Assembly: GCA_019614645.1 (NCBI GenBank)
Contig: JABWDB010000001.1
Span: forward strand, 28,823,501-28,887,500
DNA from: Stratiolaelaps scimitus
Lineage: Eukaryota; Arthropoda; Arachnida; Mesostigmata; Laelapidae
Length of the DNA: 64,000 nt
Direction: 5' to 3'
Part shown: positions 34,001 through 41,280 of the stretch, one piece after another
How the letters are laid out: the number at the start of each line of letters is the position of its first letter
Position numbering within the stretch: position 1 is the stretch's first letter
The notes under the pieces: generated by a model
Seen by the model: the letters and a program-made list of their open reading frames with translations, nothing else
The model's database searches: none
What the model was told of the DNA's origin: nothing
Translations under genes and position numbers: made by a program

Positions 34001-37000
34001 ATCCTCGAACGCCTTCCGCGACCGTGGCGGCAGCGGCGGTGCCGGGGACAAAACCGGCGCCGACGGCTGCCACCATTGCCGCCGCTGTCGGTACCTCTGG
34101 CGTGGACTCGACTGCGTTCGTTCTCCGTTTCCTCGTCGTTTCCATTCTCTATTCTCCGGGCGGCGGCGGCAGCAGCAGCAGCAGCAGCCACCGAGGCCGG
34201 CGGCGGCGGTGGTGGAACCGGCTGCGGGCTCGGCCTCGGCGTGCCTTTGCGTGCTGAGTCACTCCCTGCTCCGGCTGGCCCTATCGGACGGGCCCTTTCC
34301 CTCTTTGGCCTCCTCAACCGTGGGTTCGACCAGGCCTTCGCTCTCTGTTCCCCTTGTCCCTATCCCTTACCATACTCAGCCTGCTACCCGGCCCGACTCA
34401 ATTCATTTAGCGGGGCTTGTCCGTCCGTCCGTCCATCTGACATCCGGCCCGCGGAGTCGCTTCTAGCTTGCTGACACCCAGAGCAACGCATGACGGTGTG
34501 AAGCTCGTCAAGATGGTCAACGACCATGACCAAGGTAACAGCAGCAGCAGCAGCAGCAACAACAACACAGACTCGAAGGATTACAACGACAGCAATAACA
34601 CCAACGCCAACGACACGAGTAAGGGTGACAACAGCGACACACACGGCTGCTGTGACGCAACATGTGTGCCTGTGCTCGGCCAGAGACATCCGGTCTTCTG
34701 TTGCCAAAGGGTCACGACAGGGTCGACCGCAGATGACCCCGCCTCGACGAAGACGCCGCCGTTGAGGGCTGATCCTGGATACGCAATAACGCAGCGCAGG
34801 AGCAAAGGACACCTGATTGAGCTGGGCTCACAATCTTTAATAGTCGACGACTGTCGACGCGTAGCTTTCAATGACGAGCGAATGTCCTAAACGACGTCGT
34901 TTGAAAGGAAACATTTCCGGCGATGATGTCTGCTCGAGTAAGGCCACGTATATAGCCACTGTCTAATTCAAAGCCAGCTCGTGGCAGACATTACGGATTG
35001 TCACTTATCGGGAACGTGGGAAGCCTGCGTTCGTGTAATCAAGCGTCAAGCGTTTGCTCGTATCATTCAGTGCAGGGCAGGTGTTACAGGCGTTGAACAT
35101 GTAAGTGAGGGCAGTCTCACTTGATCTTAGGTACGAGGATACGGTCGTCGTCGTAAAAGACTCGCTCACGACTATATTCGATTTGCTTCCGGTGTCCTCA
35201 CAGCGACCCACTACAGTGATATATTGTAGGGCCATATCGATATTACTAAGGCTTAATTCTTATGCTTACGCGTCGAAGTGTTAAATGTTTAGTGACGGCG
35301 TCTTCATCGGTACGCACCAAGTGGAATAAAGTCAAGGAGGCCTTTGGGTAGAGACTCTCCATTTCGATTTGCGACGGGAATTCCGTCTCCACTCCACTCT
35401 AGACGCTACACAGTTTGATGATACGCTGCAAAGCATCGTCGTATGATGATGATAATAATAATAATAATTTATGTGTTGCAGGGATTCAGAGCGGAATGCA
35501 TAGCCCGACGCCTCTAGGCGCTGCCAGGAACCAAGAAGCTCTGCTAAGTGAAATCAAACGCTTGCGCGAGAGGTTGGTCACCCTCGAGACGGAAAACGCC
35601 ACGATGGGCCTTAAGCTCTCCCAGTCAACATGGCTTGTCGAAAATCGGTTGGCCGAGATTGAGATGCACATCTCCACTAAGAACCAGCAGCAGCAGCAGC
35701 AGCCGGTCCGCGCATCTCATCCAGCAGGTTTGTATACGAGCGTACGCACGCTTACAAGAGCACGTCGAGTGGTCAGATAGGAACGCCGATAACAATTACG
35801 TCATGAGGCTTCGACGCATATCAACGAACGCTAACCGGCCGGTTTAATTGTGCGAACGATGCCGGCGCCACGGAACGCCGACTAGGTCGACGATCCACCC
35901 GCTCGTTTATGCATTCGAGCATAGCGATTTTAATAGATAAACCATGGGCACCGCCACACGAGCACGAGCCCTCGAAGCGATCGATACCAGCGAACAGCAC
36001 GCCGTACCACAGCCGGCGTCTACGAGCAAAGTTTCCTCCGCGTTTCCACCGTCCCGTCTCTGCGTGTCGCTCGCGTGACCTGTTGCTGCCTGCCGGCAAT
36101 GATGTCCACGGCTCTCATGCTCACGCGAGACGGCGAGCAGGGGCACGCCACGAGCGTCCAGTGTGGATTATCTCCTGCCGTATGGTCGTAAGCCTCGTTG
36201 AACACGCGTGACTAAACAGGTAAACGTGCCTCGTGCCGCGCGGGCGGGCGTATCACTTTTATCGGACGCACGCGTTTGCTTGCCCGATAACTTGCGTCAT
36301 CGCCGACGCAACCGGCAACACCGACGAACGAGTGAGCAATCGTATCGAGTAGTAATATTTTGTACAGCACACCGAAATGGTCCCCAATTATCCCCAATTA
36401 ATGGCAGCGGCTGATCCGGGGGCTGGCGAGACGCGGTCGGCACGCGGTCAGTGAGCCATGTGAATAGACACTGTTCTTCAAAATGTTTTCTTGGCCCTGC
36501 GCGAGTGCAGTCTCACGACGGCCGCATAAGTTGCTGCTGGACGCAATCGCCTCGTTGGGAATCACGCAAATTGCTTCTGCGTCGACAAGTTAGCAATACT
36601 GTTCCCCTCTCCACCGTCCACCACCACCACCCCCCCCCCCCCCGAGTGGAAGATCATTTATATGCAATACGATATATGTGCTCCGTGGTGTAATCCACTT
36701 GCCGGCAGTGGATGCGACATACGGCTGCGGCCGCACGCTCAACGCAACGTGTGCCGACACTCAGCTGAAGTAACAAACGTCTTGGGGATCACAACACGAC
36801 TTTAGCCTCGAAGGCCACTATGCCTAGGACTATCATGGTTAAACGGGCATTTGCAGAGGGCCAAACGACTAATGGCTGAGGGGCAACAGGCACCGGGAGC
36901 CCTTCGCAGGGTCTGTTCTGCATGTGCATCCGTCAAAATACGCGTAATAACTTGGCCAGAAAAGAATAAGCAAAGGTGGCCCCGACAGGTCCTCATAGTA

Positions 37001-37574
37001 ATACCTAAAGGTTAAGAGCTGAGGCCTGTCAGATAGGGGAACAGCTGAGGGTCAGCTCGAAAAAAAAAAATAATAACTTGGCCAGGCCAATAATATGATG
37101 AAACCGAACCTGCGTTCAGCGTCGTTCAAGTCAAATGAGAACAAATCTGTCCTCATTTCACTTGGACGTCCGAACGAGGACGAAGTCGGAGATGACAGAC
37201 AGCAAACAATGAAACCGGTGCTTGTCCTCTGTTAACACAACGCGCTAACTACTTACATACAATAGGAAGCTTCTTATTTCGCTCATCTCGAAACGGCTTT
37301 TCATCTGTGGTGATGTAACGGGGACCGTCTTGGGTTTTTTTTGTTGCTGCTGCTGCTGCTGTTGTTAATATCGATGCTTGCACACATTTTCATTTTAGGC
37401 AGCCAAGGTGTTGGCATCGCCGGGGGCGGCATTACCGTCTCTGGAACAGCTGCTGCTGGAGGCGTCGCCGGTGGCGGCGTCGGCGGCGGCGGCGGTGGAG
37501 GCGACGTAACGGATACGGAGTCAGCAAGTGGGGGCAGCGACAGCGACGAGCGAAACCGTGAGTCGATCATCTGA
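17299..37574 (+). CDS. Cngl: Cyclic-nucleotide-gated cation channel, Cngl type, eight coding exons
   Basis: Plasma-membrane cation channel opened by cGMP or cAMP. The spliced product is about 1259 residues. Order: ~270-residue Ser/Gly/Ala/Gln-rich N-terminus; six membrane segments (S1 ~312-337, S4 ~415-435, S6 ~522-548) with a re-entrant pore loop (~496-516, filter TVGD); C-linker; cyclic-nucleotide-binding domain (~590-715) with [10 protein letters not shown] and NRRTAS of the phosphate-binding cassette; a low-complexity region; a coiled coil (~1138-1183); a Gly-rich end. Exons: 17299-18976, 21417-21710, 23028-23627, 29813-29938, 30509-30946, 33414-33635, 35482-35727, 37399-37574. Every junction is GT..AG and phase 1, which supports the model. 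The start is the first ATG after an in-frame TGA at 17281. Family assignment rests on the [19 protein letters not shown] linker and the TQKSSDEER motif, which I associate with insect Cngl. Exons 4-6 and the C-terminus are less conserved and rest mainly on splice phase and coding bias. Confidence 0.9.
18977..21416 (+). other. Cngl: Cngl intron 1
   Basis: Bounded by GTAAGG and TTGAATTGCAG. Contains a short piece at 19079-19096 that resembles the SINE tail, an ATA/ATT patch near 20300-20340 and a CT tract at 20586-20604. No alternative coding exon was recognised. Confidence 0.7.
21417..21710 (+). CDS. Cngl: Cngl exon 2: C-linker and start of the CNBD
   Basis: 294 nt, phase 1 at both ends. Codes [20 protein letters not shown], then VIRWFDYLW and TQKSSDEER of the C-linker that couples ligand binding to the gate. 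It continues into [20 protein letters not shown] and the first beta strands of the binding domain ([16 protein letters not shown]). The donor is GTCAGT at 21711. Confidence 0.95.
21711..23027 (+). other. Cngl: Cngl intron 2
   Basis: 1.3 kb between GTCAGT and GTTTTTCAG. It has a GTT-rich stretch near 22972-22992, a normal pyrimidine-rich setting for the acceptor. No exon seen. Confidence 0.75.
23028..23627 (+). CDS. Cngl: Cngl exon 3: core of the cyclic-nucleotide-binding domain plus Gly/Pro-rich extension
   Basis: Residues ~658-857. The first half is the binding domain: [20 protein letters not shown], then [10 protein letters not shown] and [10 protein letters not shown] (the phosphate-binding cassette with the conserved Arg-Thr), then the C-helix [20 protein letters not shown]. 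After KKEPIKK there is a second phase-1 donor, GTAGGT at 23334. The frame stays open with strongly G/C-ending codons to the donor GTCGGT at 23628. The 294-nt segment 23334-23627 (98 residues, Pro/Gly/Ala-rich) can therefore be kept or left out without changing frame. Which form is used needs transcript evidence. Confidence 0.9.
24140..24184. repeat. (AT)n microsatellite, interrupted
   Basis: AT tract with one AGAT and one AC interruption, in Cngl intron 3. Confidence 0.9.
24504..24857. mobile_element. Short non-autonomous DNA element with terminal inverted repeats (MITE-like)
   Basis: The left end TACAGGGTGTTAGTAAAG matches the reverse complement of the right end, TACAGGATGTTCGTAAAG. The similarity continues inward (ACGCAATCCTA against ACGCAGCCCTA). 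A TA dinucleotide flanks both sides (24502-24503 and 24858-24859), as expected for Tc1/mariner-type insertion. The 354-bp interior has no transposase frame but has A/T runs and a palindrome near 24616-24642. A diverged end of the same kind occurs at 56153-56185. Confidence 0.72.
25714..25771. repeat. (TA)n/(AG)n compound microsatellite
   Basis: A TA run, a short spacer, then 33 bp of AG. Confidence 0.93.
27312..27493 (-). mobile_element. tRNA-derived SINE, copy 2
   Basis: Read on the minus strand, the 80-nt head (27493 to 27414) begins CGGTGGCCTGGTGG, which contains a good A box. It has an anticodon-arm-like CTTGCAATCGG and a B-box-like GGCTCGATACC. The head ends in CCACCG, giving a perfect 6-bp acceptor-like stem with CGGTGG. 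The body ends GACGTTAAATGTTGGCTGAG followed by a degenerate CCGAAAA tail. It is about as long as copy 1 (182 against 183 bp) and lies in the antisense direction within Cngl intron 3. Confidence 0.75.
28020..28107. repeat. CT-rich polypyrimidine tract
   Basis: About 90 bp of CT/TTCT repeat in Cngl intron 3. Confidence 0.9.
29813..29938 (+). CDS. Cngl: Cngl exon 4: STPGL motif segment
   Basis: 126 nt, phase 1 at both ends. The acceptor is AACAACAG, ending at 29812, and the donor is GTGAGT at 29939. Codes [19 protein letters not shown] and then a charged stretch ending KPIKASST. This segment directly follows the binding domain in Cngl-type channels as I remember them. RSRSTP is a plausible phosphorylation or 14-3-3 site, but that is inference. 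Confidence 0.85.
29939..30508 (+). other. Cngl: Cngl intron 4
   Basis: 570 bp between GTGAGT and GCTGTTACAG. Contains TTATTGTTG-type T/G-rich sequence before the acceptor. No exon seen. Confidence 0.75.
30509..30946 (+). CDS. Cngl: Cngl exon 5: Pro/His/Gln-rich linker
   Basis: 438 nt, phase 1 at both ends. The acceptor is CGCTGTTACAG and the donor GTATGA begins at 30947. The frame is fixed by exon 4: the split codon reads Cys. The product is low-complexity ([19 protein letters not shown] and similar) with no known domain. Other frames are also partly open across it, so the call rests on phase agreement with both neighbours and on codon bias. Confidence 0.75.
30947..33413 (+). other. Cngl: Cngl intron 5
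   Basis: 2.5 kb between GTATGA and TTCGTCCAGCAG. Contains a CT/TA compound tract at 31161-31211. Open frames on both strands near 31600-32800 have no recognisable domain. Confidence 0.65.
31161..31211. repeat. (CT)n/(TA)n compound microsatellite
   Basis: CT tract followed by a TATG and TA run, in Cngl intron 5. Confidence 0.9.
33414..33635 (+). CDS. Cngl: Cngl exon 6: Ser/Thr/Pro-rich linker
   Basis: 222 nt, phase 1 at both ends. The acceptor CAG ends at 33413 and the donor is a consensus GTAAGT at 33636. Codes [18 protein letters not shown] and then a Ser/Thr/Pro-rich stretch ending PSPLQIS. No domain is recognised. The frame would remain open for a long way past the donor in GC-rich intron, which I take as non-coding. 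G runs of 5, 6 and 13 lie within 40 nt of the donor. Confidence 0.78.
33636..35481 (+). other. Cngl: Cngl intron 6
   Basis: 1.8 kb between GTAAGT and ATGTGTTGCAG. The first 800 bp are GC-rich and give long open frames on both strands (low-complexity Arg/Pro/Ala/Gly), which I do not accept as exons. CAG/CAA repeats lie near 34538-34568. Confidence 0.65.
35482..35727 (+). CDS. Cngl: Cngl exon 7: C-terminal coiled coil
   Basis: 246 nt, phase 1 at both ends. The donor is GTTTGT at 35728. Codes [18 protein letters not shown], then a helix from [14 protein letters not shown] to LAEIEMHI (residues ~1138-1183) with Leu/Ile at heptad spacing, then a poly-Gln run. CNGA subunits carry a C-terminal leucine zipper that sets subunit stoichiometry. 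This segment is the likely counterpart, by inference from position and pattern. Confidence 0.9.
35728..37398 (+). other. Cngl: Cngl intron 7
   Basis: 1.7 kb between GTTTGT and TTTTCATTTTAG. Holds a 14-nt C run at 36630-36643 and a duplicated TAATAACTTGGCCAG near 36944 and 37069. No exon recognised. Confidence 0.65.
37399..37574 (+). CDS. Cngl: Cngl exon 8: Gly-rich C-terminus ending at UGA
   Basis: Acceptor CATTTTAG ends at 37398. Codes [16 protein letters not shown], a poly-Gly stretch, then the acidic [20 protein letters not shown] and SII, followed by TGA at 37572-37574. Two oddities: the same frame stays open after the TGA to 38078, and a consensus-like donor GTGAGT in phase 1 lies at 37558, just before the stop. 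The C-terminus given here is therefore the simplest reading and not a certain one. Confidence 0.8.
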
Positions 37575-38078
37575 CCATCCGCGGCCAGCGGCGCGAGCGG
37601 CGCCAGCGCCACGGATGCCACGGCCGATGGGGACGCGCCGGCGCGGACCCCGCGCCGTCGTCGAGCGAGCGGACAGCAGCGCCGGGCGCGCAAGAACGCC
37701 GTCACGTCGTCGCCATCCAGCCTGTCGTCCATTGCTTCCAAGGTGTACAGCCCGTCGCGGGTGAACAGCAGCCAACAGGACTACGACCTGGAGAGCGCCG
37801 TCTGCAACAACAACAACAACAGTAGCAACAGCAGCAACTACAACGATACCATCGGTAGTCATCATCATCCGCATCATCATCATCGCCGTCATCAGCACAG
37901 CAGGGAGCAGCAAGAACATAGCTACCACTACTACTATTACTATGAGGCGGTGGCCAAGTGCAAGAAAAGCCGCTCGCAGGACTCGATGCGAAGCGTTGGC
38001 CGGGCCGCCTCAAGAAGGCGAGCACTTCTTCGCAACGGTAGGCAACGGAGCGTCAGCGATGACGAGACATTCATGTAG
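37575..38078 (+). CDS. In-frame open extension after the Cngl stop (candidate readthrough or alternative C-terminus)
   Basis: 167 codons without a stop, directly in frame with Cngl exon 8, ending at TAG 38076-38078. Codons end mostly in G or C. The product is basic at first (RTPRRRRAS), then Ser-rich (TSSPSSLSSIASKVYSPSR), then DYDLESAV, an Asn run, a His run, a Tyr run, and a basic end (SMRSVGRAASRRR, RQRSVSDDETF). The UGA is followed by C, the context most often seen at arthropod readthrough stops. The alternative is removal of the UGA by splicing from the donor at 37558. Which of these happens, if either, cannot be settled from DNA. Confidence 0.45.
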   Translation, partial: PSAASGASGASATDATADGDAPARTPRRRRASGQQRRARKNAVTSSPSSLSSIASKVYSPSRVNSSQQDYDLESAVCNNNNNSSNSSNYNDTIGSHHHPHHHHRRHQHSREQQEHSYHYYYYYEAVAKCKKSRSQDSMRSVGRAASRRRALLRNGRQRSVSDDETFM

Positions 38079-39365
38079 TAGCAGCAAAAGACACAAAGGA
38101 GAGAGAGAGAGAGAACGAGAGATACAACAGAAAGTAAATCTCCTCTCCGAGCTCCCATTCGCCCCATTTTATAATACCACATACGAAGAGGGCATACACC
38201 GCCGCAACGATGACAACAACAACAACAACAACAACAACGAGATGATAGCGGATGGCGGCGTGTCGTAGTCCGTTTTAGACAGAGGTTAGGCGGACGAAAC
38301 AGGAGAGAAAGCAGAACGGCGACACTAAATCGATAGGAACAACAATTATTCATGACAATGACAACAACAGCAACAACAACAGCAAACACGAACAACAAAA
38401 CAAATAGCCACAAGAGAAGCTTCTCTAAGGCCAGACCACGAAAGATTGGGGTACGCAGGCTCTGAAGGAGAAAAGCAGTCAAAAAATGACCGGGGTGTGC
38501 TCCCACCTTGGGTTGCCGGTTACTTTAACTAGAAATTCGCAGTAGAGCAGATAGACCCGACGTTGCCACCGCAATGGCAAATACCTTGGACGACTGACGT
38601 GAAGACCGCTATAACATACAGCATGGCCATCGTTGGGGCTAAGACCGCCGAAATGACAACAGCAACAACAACAACAACCAACAACAACAACAATATCATC
38701 CGAGAAGGTGACGATTCCACCACAGTAGAACAGCACAAAAACACGATTAACACGAGATCCCCTAGCAGAGCCAAGAGGATTATTGTGAACAACGTACAGC
38801 TAAATGATCAACACTGCGGTAAAAGCAGTTACATAGGCATCTCTCATAGAGGGGAAACTCAAGCGATGGAAACAGCATTGAACCAACGGGCGACAACGCA
38901 CGGGCACTTGACGTTACGTGATGATTGCGTACGGGACGATGAACATATGTTTAAGAATAATGATAATAATAATGATAATAGTAATGATAATAATGACTAA
39001 ATACAGGAGGAAATTAGTACCACTGATAATATTACTGAGATAATGAATATGATACAATTGCATTGCAGCAACAATGATTACGACGAATTGATCGTGCGGT
39101 GATGACGATGACGGGAACGATGATATATATGTTGAGGTGAGATTGACGGCGACCGATGCTGAGTTTTCTAAGAGTTTTTAGACATAAGAAAGACAAAGAG
39201 GGAAGAACGCAAGCAAATCTTAATTAAACAAACAATGAATATATATATATATATAATAGCGAACGCGAGAAAAAGAGTTATAGAGCGAAACGCGAGCAAA
39301 AGAGGAAAAAGTTAATGTGAGCGAATGAAAGAGTAACTTTTTACTACAAAGACAACTACAATAAA
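38079..39365 (+). other. Cngl: Probable Cngl 3'UTR
   Basis: CAA-, GAT- and GA-rich on the plus strand, with AAC and AAT repeats near 38216-38235, 38660-38690 and 38955-38998. A consensus AATAAA lies at 39360-39365. A 145-codon Asn/Thr-rich frame at 38563-39000 looks like repeat-driven chance and is not annotated as a gene. Confidence 0.5.
39360..39365 (+). terminator. Candidate poly(A) signal for Cngl
   Basis: AATAAA, 1.3 kb after the extension stop and about 1.8 kb after the UGA, followed by A-rich sequence. Use of this site is inference. Confidence 0.35.
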
Positions 39366-39657
39366 AATACAACAATAGCCGCTGCTGCTACTACCACTAC
39401 TACCACTACAACAACTACAACTACCAGCATAGTAGGTATATATGACAGTCGAAAGGGGAGAGGCATAAACTAGCTACTAATGATGATGTATGGACGTTTG
39501 TATGGATGTGGATAGGCACACACGTTCGATGGAAGGCGGGAGTGTTTGCCAAGCAGGGGGACACTGGAAGCAAGTAATACATAGAAGCAGAAAACAATGG
39601 GAGGAGATGACGCCAGTCGCAGTGGATGGTGACCGTCTTGGAAGAGGCGGAGGACGC

Positions 39658-39694
<37 letters not shown>

Positions 39695-41090
39695 CATATG
39701 TAGGATAGGACAGATGGAGAGCGATAACTACAGAATAGACCCAGCGCCGTAAGAAGCGTAGGCCGCGAAATCATTTTTTCAGGGAGATGACACGTGGCCA
39801 GCATTTAGCAGGCCACACGGCGAGTACTGTCATGACCGTGTCATTGGTGGTCAGCTGAACGTCCGCTTGTTCGACAGTCCACCTGTCCGCCATTGTTCCT
39901 AGAACTCCGTAACTAGACCCGGCCGTCATAAAGCGGTTGGCGACAAAATGAGAGTGAACTGTAAACCGTAACGCTGAGTGGTGTAATATACGCAGTGTTC
40001 AGGTAATCATATTTTCGACATAACACCCGATATACGAGAATGGTCTGTCTGTTTGTGCTGCATGTCTGTTTATTTCGTGCGGCGGCGGGTAACAGTGCGT
40101 GTTGGACAGCAGATGGAGGCGTTTTCATTCTGCGTTCATTGTGTCCTGTGTTCTTGTTGTGTTCTTGATGCTTCACGATTTTCTGTGAGTGTCTCTCTCG
40201 TTCGTTTAGTGTAGAGAGCTGTTTTTATATTTGTTGTAGCCGTGGTGGTTTCGTTTTCGAGCTTGTACCTCGAATGCTACAGTCTAGACCCTCGAGCAAG
40301 GAGACTACAATATAGTAAAAGGCAGGCCCCCTGTTCCATATGATACCGTGTGCGTGTACCGTTGAAGGGTTCAACGCGTAACCTTGTAAGCTTGACGATC
40401 GTTGGCCGGATCGCATTTGCCAGAGTAGAGGTTGATGAAATGAAGGATACGACTAAATGCTAGCGACGTAGGGACACCGCAGCATGGGGACAGCGCAGCA
40501 GCGACCACGTCTATGATATAAACGACAATGGCGGTGGCGATAACAGTAACAGCAGCAGCAGTAGCAGCAGAAACAACATAAGACAAACGAAGATAACCAA
40601 GGCGACCGTCGACTGACGCATGTAGGGCCTGAGCAGAGGACCGGAACAGAGTTGTGCAAAGTTGAATGCGAGTGGAGGGTGGATGGTAGGGTCTCGTGGA
40701 TTTGGCGCCACAACGTCGCTCTACTCCGGATGGGGCTTTCGTTAAGGGTTCTTTCCGCATGGTTATATACGGTGGCAGTCACGGTCATGGCCTCCCAGGG
40801 CAAAAAGGCTAAAAACAACAACATGGTAGACCGTGGGCTGTTCCAGACTGTCCAGGCAAAACAGAAAAAACATAGACCAGAGAAGTAGCATCACCAGCAG
40901 GTGGGGAGGCGGCGGTAGCAGCAGCAGCAGAGAAACAACAACTCCAATATGAACGACAACAAGTAGAACTTGCTTCGTTGGCCGGGTTGGTCACGGGGGG
41001 CGTAGATCGGCGCACGCTGCCCTGAAGCAAGATCTGGCGCAGCACACTTGCCGAACGTCGTTCAAGCAGGGAAGAAAAAGGTGCAGGTTG

Positions 41091-41093
<3 letters not shown>

Positions 41094-41136
<43 letters not shown>

Positions 41137-41225
41137 GGTTGTGACCTGCACCGTGGACGTTAAATGTTGGCTGTGGGTCAGCCCGGAAAGTTTATATATA
41201 TATATATATACATAAAACCTGCACC

Positions 41226-41277
<52 letters not shown>
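41094..41277. repeat. AT arrays flanking inverted GCAGGT motifs
   Basis: AT runs at 41094-41133, 41192-41213 and 41229-41277 enclose TGCAGGTTGTGACCTGCA and, further right, ACCTGCACCTGCA. The whole forms an imperfect palindrome. Confidence 0.85.
41152..41190 (+). repeat. 3' fragment of the SINE family
   Basis: Reads CGTGGACGTTAAATGTTGGC, then TGTGGGTCAGCCCGG and AAAG. This is the tail block of the full copies at 10574 and 27312, here on the plus strand. It lies between long AT microsatellites and shows that the tail occurs without the tRNA-like head. Confidence 0.65.

Positions 41278-41280
<3 letters not shown>

Noticed and set aside
33636..34474. Very long open frames continuing past Cngl exon 6 and a 305-codon frame overlapping it
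   Set aside because: Two different plus frames and a minus frame are open at once over GC-rich Pro/Arg/Ala/Ser repeats, and a consensus donor lies at 33636. This is composition, not coding.
37572..37574. Selenocysteine at the Cngl UGA
   Set aside because: No selenoprotein family match, and I could not identify a SECIS-like hairpin in the downstream UTR. Readthrough or splicing is simpler.
38563..39000. 145-codon Asn/Thr-rich frame after Cngl
   Set aside because: Driven by AAC/AAT/GAT repeats in a presumed 3'UTR, and the first codon is not a convincing start.
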